This document shows positions 1 through 12,316 of a DNA stretch of 64,000 bases, in pieces. Position 1 is the stretch's first letter, and each line of letters starts with the position of its first letter. The DNA is from Apostichopus japonicus. Lineage: Eukaryota > Echinodermata > Holothuroidea > Aspidochirotida > Stichopodidae. The notes under the pieces are model-generated. The model was not told the DNA's origin and did not search any database. It was given only the letters and a program-made list of their open reading frames with translations. The translations under genes were made by a program, and so were the position numbers. The stretch spans positions 6,302,001 to 6,366,000 of the forward strand of contig NC_092573.1 in assembly GCF_037975245.1 (NCBI RefSeq). Reading direction: 5' to 3'.

Positions 1-3000
1 CCGCAACATGCTGAAATGGGATTTATTTTGGGAGGGGGGGGGGGGGGAAGCGTCTACATTATTATATCCAACCAGATCAAAGAAATGGTGGAGAGTTAAA
101 GCACCCGACAAACACTATACCAATCTCTGCTACGTAGTATAGGCCTACGTGATTATTCGTCTAACAACTACCGTATAATGAACATGAACAGTCTGAGAAG
201 GAATATGAGCAATAGTTTAGATATGTATCCTATTCGTGACCAAAACAAAGTTCCAAATTCCAAAATTTTGAAAGGGAGATAATAAACTGTTCATTAACTG
301 CTTATAATTCATAAACGAAAATGGTCTTATGTAGGTAAATATATGAAAGTTAAGAGTCACCTTTCAGTACATAGCAGGTTCTTTAGCAGAGGCAAGCCAA
401 AATTATCTCATATTGATCAGGTTAAAATATACAAATATATCACAGACAAGTTACTTTATCGTAGTAGTTTTTTTACAAAATTAGTATGCTTTCCTCTTAC
501 GACTGGACAGTATATACTTCCCTAAACAACTTTATCTTGTAAACATGAAACCCCAAATAAGATTACAGTTATTAAAACATTCATTGGATATTAAAGAAAA
601 ACAATTAAATACGTTAGGAAGAGTTCCAGTAAATAGACCTTAATTTTTGACCTTCAGGGAATTATCAAATTACACGACAATAAATCAAGACATTTTCTTC
701 ATCGTACCCAAATTTGTCCCCCAAGAGATCTGTTTGAAAGCAATTATTACGATTGCTTTACATTGAGCTTCTACACGATATTATATTGACGCCAAACCCT
801 ACTGTTTCTCAAATTGGTCACACTAAAGGTTATAATAAAAGGCATAAAAATGCATGATTAAGTCGTTACTTTTATACAAGTCGCGCTTCCGTCGAAGAAT
901 GAAAGTGCCTTGATTATTGAAGTTGGTCGTCGACCTCATATTACGCAAAGCAACTTTCCAGCAGAGAACATGAACTAGCCTATATCGTTTAGTTTAATAT
1001 GCGTCAGTCGTTAACCTTTTCGAAAATGGCCATATCGGGGGAAACCGGAAAATAAAAATAGTCGGTTTAATGAGGAGAATCATTCTTTTGACACAACAAT
1101 TTCAGAAAAGGTGGAACATTTGGGGCATTCGCAACAGACATTTGACACCACACTTAGTAAATAGTCGTTAATAAGTTGGAGGGGCGGGGGCGGGGGCGGG
1201 GGGGGGGGCGGGGGCGGGGTGCGGGGTGCGGGGGCGGTCAGTAAAATTTGATAGTTGAGTGTAAAATTTGATTTGAAAGTTGAGTGTAAAATTTGATAGT
1301 ACAACCGGTCTGTATTTTACGCCAGTTATTTTTTTATACATTTTTTTTTTATTTATGTAACATTGAGGTTTAACTCTTTTAGCGTAAAGCTAATCTCCCC
1401 GAGACCCTGAAATACAAAGCCAAAAAGTAGAATAAAAAGTATAATAAGAATAAAAACGTGAACAATCAGATGGCAATGAAGAGTAAAAAGGAACAATGTT
1501 CCTGACTTGAGTAAAGTATTGTTGACTTCAGTCACTAAATTATCTCTATAGAAAGAAAAAAAAAACTAACTGCAATTACTATACTGTGGAAATTCATGTC
1601 AAAAATTCATAACACAAATATCCTTGGCGATATGTTATTTTGTGTGAAAGGTTACAAATTATATTATGCCATTAAAAACAATAAAACACATAATTATGTT
1701 AGTTTGTTATCGTCAGTAGATAGTATACGTAGCTTTTACGTTTTTCTTATCATTTCAAACTAAAGTAAAACTGACATTCTTAACATTTATATATTCTTTT
1801 CTCTCCACCTCTAACACCCGCTCTCCCCCCCCCCCCCCTCCACCTCTCTCTCTCGCTCATTTTCTCAAAAGTATAATGTAACCAAATCATAGTCAAGTAC
1901 TCAAAATTCAGCAGATACATATCTTAATTCAAGAACCTGATTTTATTTTACTAACTCACGGATATACCTCTTCAACGCACCATGGATTATATATGAAGAA
2001 GACCTAAGTGCGGGGGTGGGGGTTGGGGGGTTGGGTGGGAGGCACCATGTTTATCAGTGAGACCTTAGGTGGGTTGCCATGATCGTAAATAAACTTTAGG
2101 TGCCGAAGAGAGGTGCCTTCACTTCATGGTAAATAATATATCAACCCTCCAGTTTTTTTCTTCTTTTTTTGGGCCTCCCGCTTCTCTTATTGACGTCTCA
2201 CCTGTATGACTGTAGGCCTCAGATGCCTTCGTTGCTTCATACTTATTTGTGTCCGAGTGACCTTAAGATCTGGTGAAGAATATATAGGGGTGACATTCTA
2301 CTACTTCACATTTCTAACTAAGTATCATTACACATTCACGGAGCCCTATAGGATCGATGACATATTAACTTAGTTGGCAAACGTGAAAGAGAACCGATAC
2401 TTAGATTATCTTGCCAAAATATGGAATTCGATAACTCTGCTATATGAAACATTGTATGTCCGTTAATCATCATTTACATTTACTTGTAGTGCATGGAAAT
2501 GCCAGGTCTCTCTACTTGTCCTGTACCCCCAAGGCCTCAAACAAGACCGAAGAAAAGAAAGGACAAAAATACTGCCATGTCTACTATATCCACATAAATA
2601 TTAAATAATTCAGTTATTATTGAACAATTAATGGTTGTGTCAATGCACATTCATATCGATATGTGTATTTCCAGTCTATAAATTTCTTATATATGTAGTT
2701 TTCTCCAGATCAAAACTTGACAGGGATTTTGAGAGAGAAAAAAAAACGATTTAATAAAAATATCACATTGTTATTTCAATGTTTTTGTTATTTGCTGCAA
2801 ATAAATAAATGAATGAAATTGAATGGTAATGAAACTATCTGTGTACTCGCTCTTCTCAGAGGACAGCCCGTTTTACCATTGTGATATTCAACTGTATGAT
2901 ATGAATTTTACGCTATTCTATGACCTCGTTTCACTTACGTGTATTTGCATGCCCAACTTCATAGTTAGTATGTAGGAGTACCACATTGAGTACAAGAAGA

Positions 3001-3100
3001 CTATTGTTTTTGGTGAAGGTCAAAGGTCGTTTGGGGTCACCAGGGACGAAATTGTGAAAACAATGTTTACGAATGATTCACCGTATTGGGTTTACCTAAG
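1..3100. other. Non-coding left flank
   Basis: No coding region can be supported here. The open frames are short, lack recognisable domains and have no convincing splice sites. The stretch contains homopolymer G or C runs (about 40-58, 1826-1840 and 2010-2045), the G-rich tract listed separately, and a short tandem repeat at 1239-1299 in which GTAAAATTTGATAGTTGAGT recurs about three times. The minus-strand proline-rich frame over 1080-1304 is only the translation of the G-rich tract. Confidence 0.6.
1178..1238 (+). repeat. G-rich GGGGGC repeat, G-quadruplex candidate
   Basis: Runs of four to nine G separated by single C or TGC occur for about 60 bp. There are far more than four G-runs of at least three with loops of one to three bases, which is the classical G-quadruplex pattern. 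It is followed directly by an AT-rich direct repeat. Replication slippage is the simplest origin. Confidence 0.8.
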
Positions 3101-3114
3101 TATTCTATTTCGAT

Positions 3115-3520
3115 CGTAGGACTTGCGTGTAATTGCATGCATTCACCGTATGAAGTTTATAGAGGCACTGTTTCATGTGTATTTGCATACATACCACGTA
3201 TGGGTTTACTCTGCGAGATCGTTTGCTTCATGTGTATTTGCATACATACCACGTATGTGGTTTATTCTGCGAGATCGTTTGCTGCATGTATAATTTCATA
3301 CATACCACGTATGGAATTTACTATGCAGGATCGTTTCCTTCATGTGTAATTGCATACATTCCACGTTTGGGGTTTTTCGAGCAATTCTGCGAGAACGTAT
3401 ACTTCATGTGTATTTGCATACATACCACATACGTGGTTTACTCTGCGAGATCGTTTGCTTCATGTGTATTTACATACATACCACGTTTGGGGTTAAACGA
3501 TCAATTCTGCGAGATTGATA
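3115..3520 (+). repeat. Minisatellite with 55-56 bp unit
   Basis: The anchor TTCATGTGTATTTGCATACA and close variants recur at about 3172, 3227, 3283, 3339, 3403 and 3459. Spacing is 55-56 bp, with one 64-bp unit that carries an insertion near 3375. Each unit reads through a CATACATACCACGTATG block and a TCTGCGAGATCGTTTG block. Two overlapping plus-strand frames stay open across it and encode repeated CIHTTYVVYSARSF-like peptides. Openness of two frames in an array is expected by chance, so these are not called as genes. Confidence 0.85.
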
Positions 3521-3926
3521 GCGGTTTGGCTAATCTTCGTTCTTCATCTACCGGTACTTTCTTTTCTTTTTTTTTCTGAATAAATGATCCTCTTGTGTGA
3601 TTTCGCGGTTTGCTTGTAGAGAGAGGAGGGACATCCCGTGTTTCTCCTATACCAACAATCAAGGCTAAACCGAATTTCCATCCTCATCCTTCACTCTCTC
3701 CTGCTCAACTCTGGGTGCGTGCTCCTTACAGATGAATACCAATTAACAATTAAAAAAAAAATTCCCCTCCGTCACTGATGTCCTCATCCTCTAATACAGT
3801 CCCTCCTTATACCATACCTATCCCCCCCCCCCTCCCCCTACGAAGAAAGAAAACTGAGTTTTACTCTCCACCCCGAGGAGTGGTAAAAAAGGATTACAAA
3901 ACTGAAAAGTAATTGAAACTACTTAC

Positions 3927-4310
3927 ATGTTGGATGTATGCAAAGAACTTACAGATCACTCCACCGAACATCCAGTCATCCAACCAAAATTGTGAAGCCG
4001 TTATCGGGACGCACAACAGAAGGAATACGATGTCGCTAATGGCATTGTTCATAATAAAGAAATTAGTAACACCTCTCATGGACCTGCTTCGTAGAGTGAC
4101 GAAGATTATCGTCAAGTTTCCAAAAAGTCCAACGATCGTAATGAGGCCAAAAATGGAAGGAACGATAATACTTTCCAACAGTCTACCATTTTCATCGAGA
4201 GTACTGTAAAATGTTGAAGCCGAGAATGGATAAAAACTCGAATCGTATTCGTAATGGCAAGGATCACTGTTAATCGAAGAAGGGGAGTGAGTTTGAGAAA
4301 TGGATTCCAT
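3927..4310 (-). CDS. Class A GPCR, kisspeptin-receptor-like, first coding exon (partial)
   Basis: This 128-codon exon encodes the extracellular N terminus through the start of TM3 of a rhodopsin-type peptide receptor of the plasma membrane. It opens with ATG at 4310 and ends in phase 0 at a strong donor, CAT|GTAAGT (donor at 3921-3926). Visible landmarks are TM1 at about residues 48-72 with the GN pair (64-65), TM2 at about 84-106 with the conserved Asp in NNAISD (93), Trp113 in the first extracellular loop, and the TM3 disulphide Cys120. The block VTNFFI...CVPITA...CKFFAYIQH resembles kisspeptin receptors (GPR54/KISS1R), where VTNFYI and CKFVNYIQQ occupy the same places. Galanin or allatostatin-A receptors are the main alternatives. 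No remaining exon was found at lower coordinates, so the gene continues beyond the window. The exon is intact, with no stop or frameshift. Confidence 0.8.
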
Positions 4311-4337
4311 ACTGATCTGTTACAGTCAAAAGCTCTT

Positions 4338-4348
4338 CTTATATATTT
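4338..4348 (-). promoter_or_regulatory. Candidate TATA box of the GPCR gene
   Basis: Read on the minus strand, a GGAAATATATAAG block lies about 30 bp upstream of the segment that leads to the GPCR start codon. A TATA-driven start here would give a very short 5' leader. The leader also contains a pyrimidine-poor ...GTAACAG acceptor-like site just before the ATG, so an upstream untranslated exon is an alternative. Confidence 0.3.
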
Positions 4349-4349
4349 C

Positions 4350-7300
4350 CGCTTTTAGTAATGTATGCCTTATAGCTGTTTCTTGTTACTACATATAACC
4401 TCTCCTTTCCTCGCACGAACCGCAAAACATAACTTTATATAGATATCCAAGATTATGTCCGAAGGGGTAGTTGTCCAGACGAGTTTGAAATCAATCAAAT
4501 TGAGTATTCATTCAGGTGAAGAACCTAATCTTTTCTCCATCACAACACGTCTGAAATGGCTTTAAAAAATAAAATATAAAGAGAGATATATAACGCATTA
4601 GATATTAAACATGCATTCAAAACGCTAGAAAATTATGATGACTTTTAACATCCAAGTCCCTTGGCATTATTAACATCACAGAAATATCCATGGTAGCTTT
4701 AATCCAAGCTCAAAGTTTAAACCAAGACTCCAGTAACATGTAACGGGCTTATATTAGTCCACATACTTGGAACGCACAGCGCAATCTGTGCAGAATATGA
4801 AACAAAAACTCATTCAACGCCACAAATTAGTTTCCAACTACGGCAGCCTCGACTAGCCATTTCCGTCTTAATGTCTGTACCAGTTAGACAGCCGTGCATG
4901 TGAAGTACAACGTACCTACGACGAACATATTAAATAAGAAGGTGTTATTTCTCAAAGCTAAGACGCTAATTACCAGTTAGTTTTATATTTTGTCTTCTTT
5001 GTGGAGTGGTGAGGGTGTAGGGTGGGGATGGGGATCACGTGAGGACAAATATTACGTAGCGTTTTTAGAACCAGTTATTTGGTCGCATCTGATTGTGTGG
5101 AGGGAAGAGGATCTATGAATATATACCTTTCAGTTATGTCACGTTACCAGCTGCTAAAAGTATACAAAATGCGGTCCCTCCAAAGTATTTTCCAGCAGTT
5201 TATGTTTTTGTTTATTTGTTGCCAGATATTGAGGAGGGCCAATTATTATGATCCAGTGACGATAAGCCCCTCTCCCCTTCACCCCCTACCCCCCCCCTTT
5301 ATCTCTCTCACTCTTTCTTTCTTTCGCTCTTCTTCATATTTTTGTTTCCATATTTTATTGTCTCTCAAGTTTTGCCATGTACGCACAATTATTTCCACTA
5401 AGTAGCCTACACAAGTGTAAATAACATCCCATTATATGATATTTTATCGGATATCAATATATGTAGGTTAATTATAATTAGTGTAGTTTATTACGCCAGT
5501 TAAGAGTTATATTTTTATTGTCACCAAATATATAAGCGAGGCAATTTATAGATAGTATTAGTTATCAGGATGAAAGTTGATTTACAATCTACATCGTTCT
5601 GTTTGAGCTACAACAAGATGTTAGAAATTGGGAACGAAGATTGTCTTTTTCAATTTGTCAAGTTTTGGCGGATCATTTTTCAACTTTTTTTAATATTTTT
5701 TACTGTATATTGCTATGAACTTGTCCCAATTCGACACGGTTTCTGAAATTTCTTTACTAGTGAATTTGACTGATTCCGAGTCTTATTCGTCATATTTTAA
5801 TCAACAGTGCTAAAACGAATGACGTTTATTACCTCTTGAGAAATTGTGGAGTTGATAATTTCATTATCTGTTCTAACTCAAGGGTTCGAGCTTGATCTGT
5901 GAAAAGAAAATGATAAAAAAAAAAACAGGCAGGTGGTGAATACGAACATAACATCAAATCACGAAATCTTTCGACGAAATATATGCGATACCTTCCAGAC
6001 AGAAACGTAAGACAATATAAATCGTTTTTTGTTTTTTTGTTTTTTGTAGAATTTATTAACAGGTTCAAATTTGCAATGCATTTTATTTTTGTTATCTATG
6101 AATTCGGACAATGGATGTATTTCACTCGGATTTCAATGTCCAAGTGAACACTGATCCTTCTAAGTATAAGTGACTGTGTATGAAATGTTGCACAGTTTAA
6201 GCAGAGAGGCGAATCGAGAGGCCTTTTCTAGCTCTTGTAACTAATTTCTAAGTTATGAAAGAAAAATTGCCGGATTTGACATAACTTCTGAATAGGGGTC
6301 TCCAAAATGGTGACTTTAATTATCTAAAACGGTTTAATGTAAAACACTTCAAATTTATACCACTCACTTTTCCGGGCGTGGGAGGAATTGAAGTGGCAAA
6401 TTAATTAACCTAGCCTCTGAAACAAAAGCTGCACTTTAATCAAACTGCAATATAACGCGAATTTAATGCATAATAAATGCATATTTATGTGTTTATGAGT
6501 TGTTCAGTTCAGAAAGAATGTGTTCTGTTTCATTTCTATCCTCTTTCTATTTTTTCCGTAGGAAAGGAAATGATTGCGTATACGAAAGATCAAGTGTTAG
6601 GCTCGTTTACAATATTATTTTTAGCCTAACCAATGACAATCACACTGAACACAACGAGCATCGAATAACACTCCGGTGTATAGTAGGCTATAGATGTAAG
6701 ACTCTGATCCTATAGAATTAGATTTGGAATTTAGTTTAAGGTGGCATACTCTATATAGAGTCTATATCAATCCGTCCGAGTGTTCCGAAAATAATGAGTA
6801 GAACATATTTATATGTTATCCAAATAAATATGTTTTTGTTTTTTTCATATATCTGTGTGGCTTGGATCTTGAAGAACATGATTGGAAAGTACATGTAGTG
6901 CACAAAATTGGGTCAATTCAGGCAAGACTCCTTAAGGCCTCCCAGGAGCAGAGTACGAAAAATTGTTACTACTAAGTGAAGAGGTTTGTTTACGAGTGAC
7001 AAAAACTACAGGCTCTCACAGTGAAAAAAAGCTTCATGGTCATGATACGGAAAATTGATAGCACCAAGAATGGCCAACTTGTCAGCTATCTAGTTAGTGG
7101 TAAGGTTTAGCTACTGCAAACGTCTACAAGGACTTCGAGGCCACTTTACCTTGATGATTTACTGTGTAAGTCAATGGGACAATTTATATAGAGTAAGTTA
7201 TCTTAAGCCCGCACGAAATGTAAACTTTATAGTGTGTTGGGTCCACGAAGCTAGCTAGGTCAGTATTTAATATTTTTTATTTTTAGTATTTAATATGCAT

Positions 7301-9453
7301 CAATACAAATATCGACGTAAAAAGAAAACGTCAGTACCGTTGTCCTTACATGCAGAGGATTGGCTTTCATTGGAACATGTGATTTTGATTTTATTAAAGT
7401 TAAATCAGTTCGTTTAACAACTTAAAGGATTATACTGTCGATATTGATTTTAGTATAAATTAGATTTGGGGAGGAAGATAAACAAACCTCACGTCACCCA
7501 TCCCTCAACCAGCCCCCCCCCCACCCCCTCCCCTTCTCCAATTGGTGCGCTCCTTATATGGTATGTATTGTTTGCTTTAAAAGAGGAATGAACAATGGAC
7601 CGGATGTGATAGCAATATTTGAACGTTACACCTTCCCTTTGTCTTTGTTATGCACCTCCTTCTCTCTCTCTCCCTCTACCTCCACCCCCTCCCCCCCCCC
7701 TCCCCTCTCTCTCTCTCTTCATAAGCAACGGCCAGATACGACAGTTATGAATAATGCCACATTGTATATTATCATCTCCAGCAAGCTAAATAGTTTTATA
7801 TCCTGAATGTTTATTTATGAAATGATTATGGCTGATAATTGAAATAGAGTTCTCTGGTAAACGAGAAAAAGCAAATGTTCGCTGATTTATTCTGCTTCTC
7901 TCTCTTGTTTTCTTGTTTATTTTACATGCCGGTCACATTAATCTAATCACGGATACTTAATCTCTTAATCAGGTTGAAGGATACTGCATCCATTACCTGA
8001 GTTTATTCTTTTCCCTTGTCTTTGAACCTAATATATCAACGTACCAGTTGTTTTCGGCTTCTCTAATAATATCCGATGTGTTCAAGCATTGACGCAATTC
8101 GTCATGGTTTATTCACTCGTGTTAGCACTTAAAAAAAGAAGTTATAAACGCACCAAATCTTTGACAACAAACAGTAGCCAAGCTGAAAGAAGACGGCAGG
8201 CTTATGTAAACTGTCGGGCGGCATGGAAGGTCTTATAAAGACAAGGAAACACATTAATACTACTTCAGACAAGTCGAACATTATACTTGAAAATATATTG
8301 ACAAACTTAGATCATCAAGACCGAAAACGTGTGGGACACTGTCTCGCTTAGATGACAATTTTAACCGGTTTGTTTCGACTTTATTTAGTCTTTAGTTTTA
8401 ATGGTTTCCTCTGTTTTACAATCAAGTGGAACTTAATCTTTTCGATTAAACTGAGTATATAAAAAAAGGTTGGAATTAAACTGTAGCATCTGCTCATTTG
8501 ACACGTTTGCAGATAATGAGAGTTTTGCCTAAACTTTAACGTTTGTTAGAACTTACTTTAAATAGTGTGTGTGTGTAAGACCGAAATGTTTCTGTTTTGT
8601 TTTTTCACTTAAAAACCATAAGAAACTTAATAAGGGGCTTTATTATACTGCAGAAATAATCATATCAACACGCATTCTCGCACAGTTTAGACGTTTTCCT
8701 TTTCTATCCAGAATTTGAGCGAACGTCCAGCATTATTCAACTCATTCAGGTCGACTGTCTTATTTCAAACTTCATTTATAGTTGAAAATAAGGAGGCTGG
8801 CAGGCATATTTCGATTGAATTTCCCAAATAGACATTTATGTTATTTAGGTGGATCTGAAGATTCTAACATTTAAATAAAATATCTTTAAGATGGAATATA
8901 GTTTTCGTTATACATTAGTGCATAATTAATTAATTTAAAAAAAAAAACAAGTCTTTGAGCCTTTAACCTTGATTAGATTAACGAGAACTTTGCATTTGAT
9001 TAAAGTAAAAGTTAAAATCTTCAAGTTTATTTATTTCTTATTATTTATTTCTCATTCCTATATTTCTTTGCTTTGATGTGTCGTAGCTGATGTTTTGCTG
9101 GACAACTTCATAAAAGCTCATTTGAGTATAGGCTTTATTATTAATGGGATTAAGAGTTGTCTACAATAATAGGGAAATACCATATATAAAATGCATGTTA
9201 TTATCTATTTTCCATCGCCTTTGAGCACTCGAACCCTCGAAAATGGTAACTTACAGTTTACGAAAGATGAAAATACATTGAAATGAGACAAGCGTTCATT
9301 TTGCTAAGAAAGTATGCTTTAGCGAATAGTTTATATTTATTATAATTAAGATGGTCACGAATCAGTTCTAGTTACACATAACCCTGCATATATATCTATA
9401 CACCTCTGTATTGCAGTCTATCAATTTTGCCCGGAAGTGGGACATAAACTAAC
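4350..9453. other. Non-coding interval without recognisable genes
   Basis: I see no supportable exon, RNA gene or complete mobile element. The content is AT-rich unique-looking sequence with short C or CT tracts (about 5270-5300, 7508-7532 and 7655-7720) and poly-A or poly-T runs. Open frames at 5079-5405 and 7558-7806 are low-complexity translations of the pyrimidine tracts. Confidence 0.55.
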
Positions 9454-9461
9454 GATTCAGT

Positions 9462-9846
9462 CAGTGGCGGAGCGTCCATACAGTCAGGGGCGGATGCCCC
9501 CCCCCCCCATGACGGACTCAAATGTACTGCTGGCGTCCTTTACAGCTCTTTACCACTTTTTACTTATTCGCGATTATTGACTTTTTTATTGCGCTCTCAT
9601 CTACCTATTGACATTTGTCACATTTTGTTGGTGTAATTCAGCGATGACACCTATTTATTCTTCGTTTATCTGCAAATTAGCCAGGCCCGGAAAGGGTCAT
9701 TTCTGGCGATCTAGGGAGTATCTTTACTCAAATAATTTCTGTACGCTACGCGCCAACCAGTGGTGGCGCTCCGCTTAGATAGTGTCGAAAGCGCCCCTAC
9801 AGACCATTCTCGCCCCTCATGACCAATGCCCCTAGCTCCGCCACTG
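9462..9846. mobile_element. hAT-type MITE, 385 bp, with 8-bp TSD
   Basis: The element begins CAGTGGCGGAGC and ends with the inverted copy GCTCCGCCACTG. It is flanked on both sides by the identical 8-bp duplication GATTCAGT (9454-9461 and 9847-9854). TIRs starting CAGNGGCG and an 8-bp duplication are the hallmarks of hAT transposons. It has no transposase frame and is therefore non-autonomous. Its right half (GGCGCTCCGCTTAGATAGT and the preceding GCTACGCGCCAA) resembles the MITE at 42792-43083, so the two are probably related. Confidence 0.85.
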
Positions 9847-9874
9847 GATTCAGTTATGCGACCAGTTTCGCTTA

Positions 9875-11872
9875 TGGGAAGCCGTTATAACATGTTTTCT
9901 ACTTTAAGTAGAACTAATTACACTTAAGCAGAGTACAATTAATTAATTGCACTTAAGTAGAATTGTATTTACTTATTCCACTTCAGTAAAATCAAAAAAA
10001 TCTTTTAAAGCTTAAGTTGAATTCAATTTCACTTAAGCTAACATGTTTTCTACTTAAATAAAAAAAATCCTCTAAGTCAGTTTAATTTAGCTTAAGTAAA
10101 AAGTGTGATCCTCTTATACTTAATAATATACAATTTGACTTAAGTAGAATACAATTTAGCTTAAGTGAAATTGAATTTAACTTAATAAGCTAAATTGAAT
10201 TCTACTTAAGTAGAATAAAACTGCATTTAAGCTAACTATAATTTCATTTTACTTAAGTAAACTTAAATTCTACTTAAGTAAAATACAATATAGCTGAAGT
10301 GAAATTGAAGGATTGGTCGTCAATGCTTGGCATGCTGCAGTACTACAACATGGCTGTCGCTTCTAGTTCTAATGGTCTTTTTCGTTAACAGTGTGACCGA
10401 TTCCCCTCAAGTATCACAAGCACAGTGCAAAATATGGTCTTGCAGTTAATGCAAGGGAACAATCGCTTCCAGGACCTAAAAAGTAGACTTCGGTCATGTC
10501 AAGAAAACTTCGTCAGCATCAGCGATATGTTGCATGCAAACAAGTACACAAGAGGTGAATGAGTCCATTAGAAGCCCTAGTCTAGTAAATTATATTAAAC
10601 AGATTCAATTGCATGTTACAGAACATCGCAGCAACCATGGAGTATCACAGCTGGAAATTCAGCAGAAAGGAGCTATTGGCAACTACGAAGCTGCTCGCAT
10701 TCGACCGTAAAATGGTACAATTCGAGTAAAAGTTAGAAATCCAAGCTACACCAGTCAGTATGCTTGACTACTTAGTTATAGTACCGTATTAGAAATTCAT
10801 TAGTTATCAGCCTTTCTATATATTTCATTGTTGGCCCATGAACACAAGTTTCTAAGTTATAACAGCCTCATTAGATGTTATTAAATTTATTAGCCTCTTA
10901 ACATCATATTTTGATTCCTTTGTCATCCTCTGCGATGTATACTTTTGTTATCATTCATTCATTTTATCAACCTTATTGTAGTTGAAACTTGCAGCCTCGA
11001 TTGAAATGTCGGGCTCAAATTCTCAACAACTTGGAAGTATTAAATAGACATACTAACTTGTGCAATCTGTTGTTTCGACAACACCAACGTCATCGTTGTG
11101 AAGAGAAGTGGGTGGTCTGGGGGCAATGTTTACATGGGTGCCATTAAGTGTGGTACTTCTACTACTAAACCACTGTTTGATGGTAAGTCGTGTTGTAGTC
11201 GTCCCCTCGCCCTCGAAAGTGCCCTTCCAACTACAACAGCAACAGTTTACAACGATTGATTGGTTGGCTGCATTTTCCGAATTCAAACGTTCAGTGTAAA
11301 CGTAGTTTTGTTTCTTTTGCTAGAGGCAAGTATGGTGTTATGTTCTTATACATACACAACGAAAGTTGGATAAGTATAGGGGAATGGTCGCACATAGTTA
11401 CGTAAATAGTACGTCTTGAACGTGACTCTATAATACTATACAAAGTCGGACTTCGCGGCAAGTGACGCAATGAGTAGCAAACTGATTGACCAATCACATT
11501 TCACTTAAGGTAAATTCTATTTAAAATGCAATTTAGCTTAAGTAAAATTGAGAAGCCATTTTGCTTAAGTAGAATACCATTTTACTTAAGTAGAATAGCA
11601 TTGTACTTAAGTAGAATTGTATTTTACTTAAGCTTAATTCAATTAAACTTAAGCTAAATTGATTTTACTTAAGTAAAATAAGATATAGACTAATACCATT
11701 TGAACTTAAGCTAAATTGAATTTTACCTTAGTGGATTACAATTAATTAGCATAAGTAAAATACAACTCTACTTGGGTGCAATTACTATCACTTAAGCGTA
11801 ATTGTATTCTGCTTAAGTGCAATTAATTCTACTTAAGTAGAATAAGGAGGTAACTGTTAAAACGGCTTGCCA
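9875..11872. mobile_element. 2.0-kb TIR element with CTTAAG subterminal arrays
   Basis: The outer ends match as inverted repeats: TGGGAAGCCGTTATAACA on the left and the complement of TGTTAAAACGGCTTGCCA on the right. TA lies immediately outside each end, which fits a TA duplication. Inside each end lies about 350-400 bp packed with the palindromic core ACTTAAGT in an alternating pattern (CTACTTAAGTAGAAT, TTTAGCTTAAGTGAAATTG): about 9900-10300 and 11500-11845. More than twenty cores are visible. The central 1.2 kb is unrelated to the arrays. It holds short open stretches on the plus strand near 10380-10710 that read like protein in two adjoining frames but match no family I recognise. No transposase was found. 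Confidence 0.65.
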
Positions 11873-12316
11873 TATAGGCGCTGGGATATTGAAACACTAA
11901 GCGACATGTATTTGGTTCCTTCGGCACCTCTTACTGGCTACTGCTTTCGGAGACTCTGGCTCAGGGGCGCAGTTAGGTTGGAGTATAGGCCTGTGGGTTA
12001 AAGGCGATATCGCTCGTAGACTTTTTTTTTGAGGGCGCTGGCATTATCGAGGTTTCAGCGAGGTTTAATGGGACCCCTAAAACTCACGTGACCTCGGTGG
12101 CAAATTTAGATCAGTGAATAGCACAGGCAAGCGTATGCGTAATAAGCCAGTACCCATGCACACATAATGTTATAGCACAGCATTTCAGATTATTGTACTG
12201 TTTACCGCAAAGGATTTTCGTACGCGATAGTTTGTTGTTTGTGTGCCTTTTGAGTAAAGAATACTGTACGATTTTCGTACAAATACATTCGATTATACTA
12301 GAGTATAGTGACAATC

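Noticed and set aside
1080-1304. Proline-rich minus-strand frame
   Set aside because: Translation of the G-rich simple repeat.
3086-3579. Repeated CIHTTYVVYSARSF peptides as a possible repeat-protein gene
   Set aside because: Two overlapping frames are equally open across a minisatellite, and units differ by indels that shift the frame.
11950-11975. CAGGGGCGCAGTTAGG as the end of a hAT element
   Set aside because: Only one terminus was found; no inverted partner or 8-bp duplication within reach.
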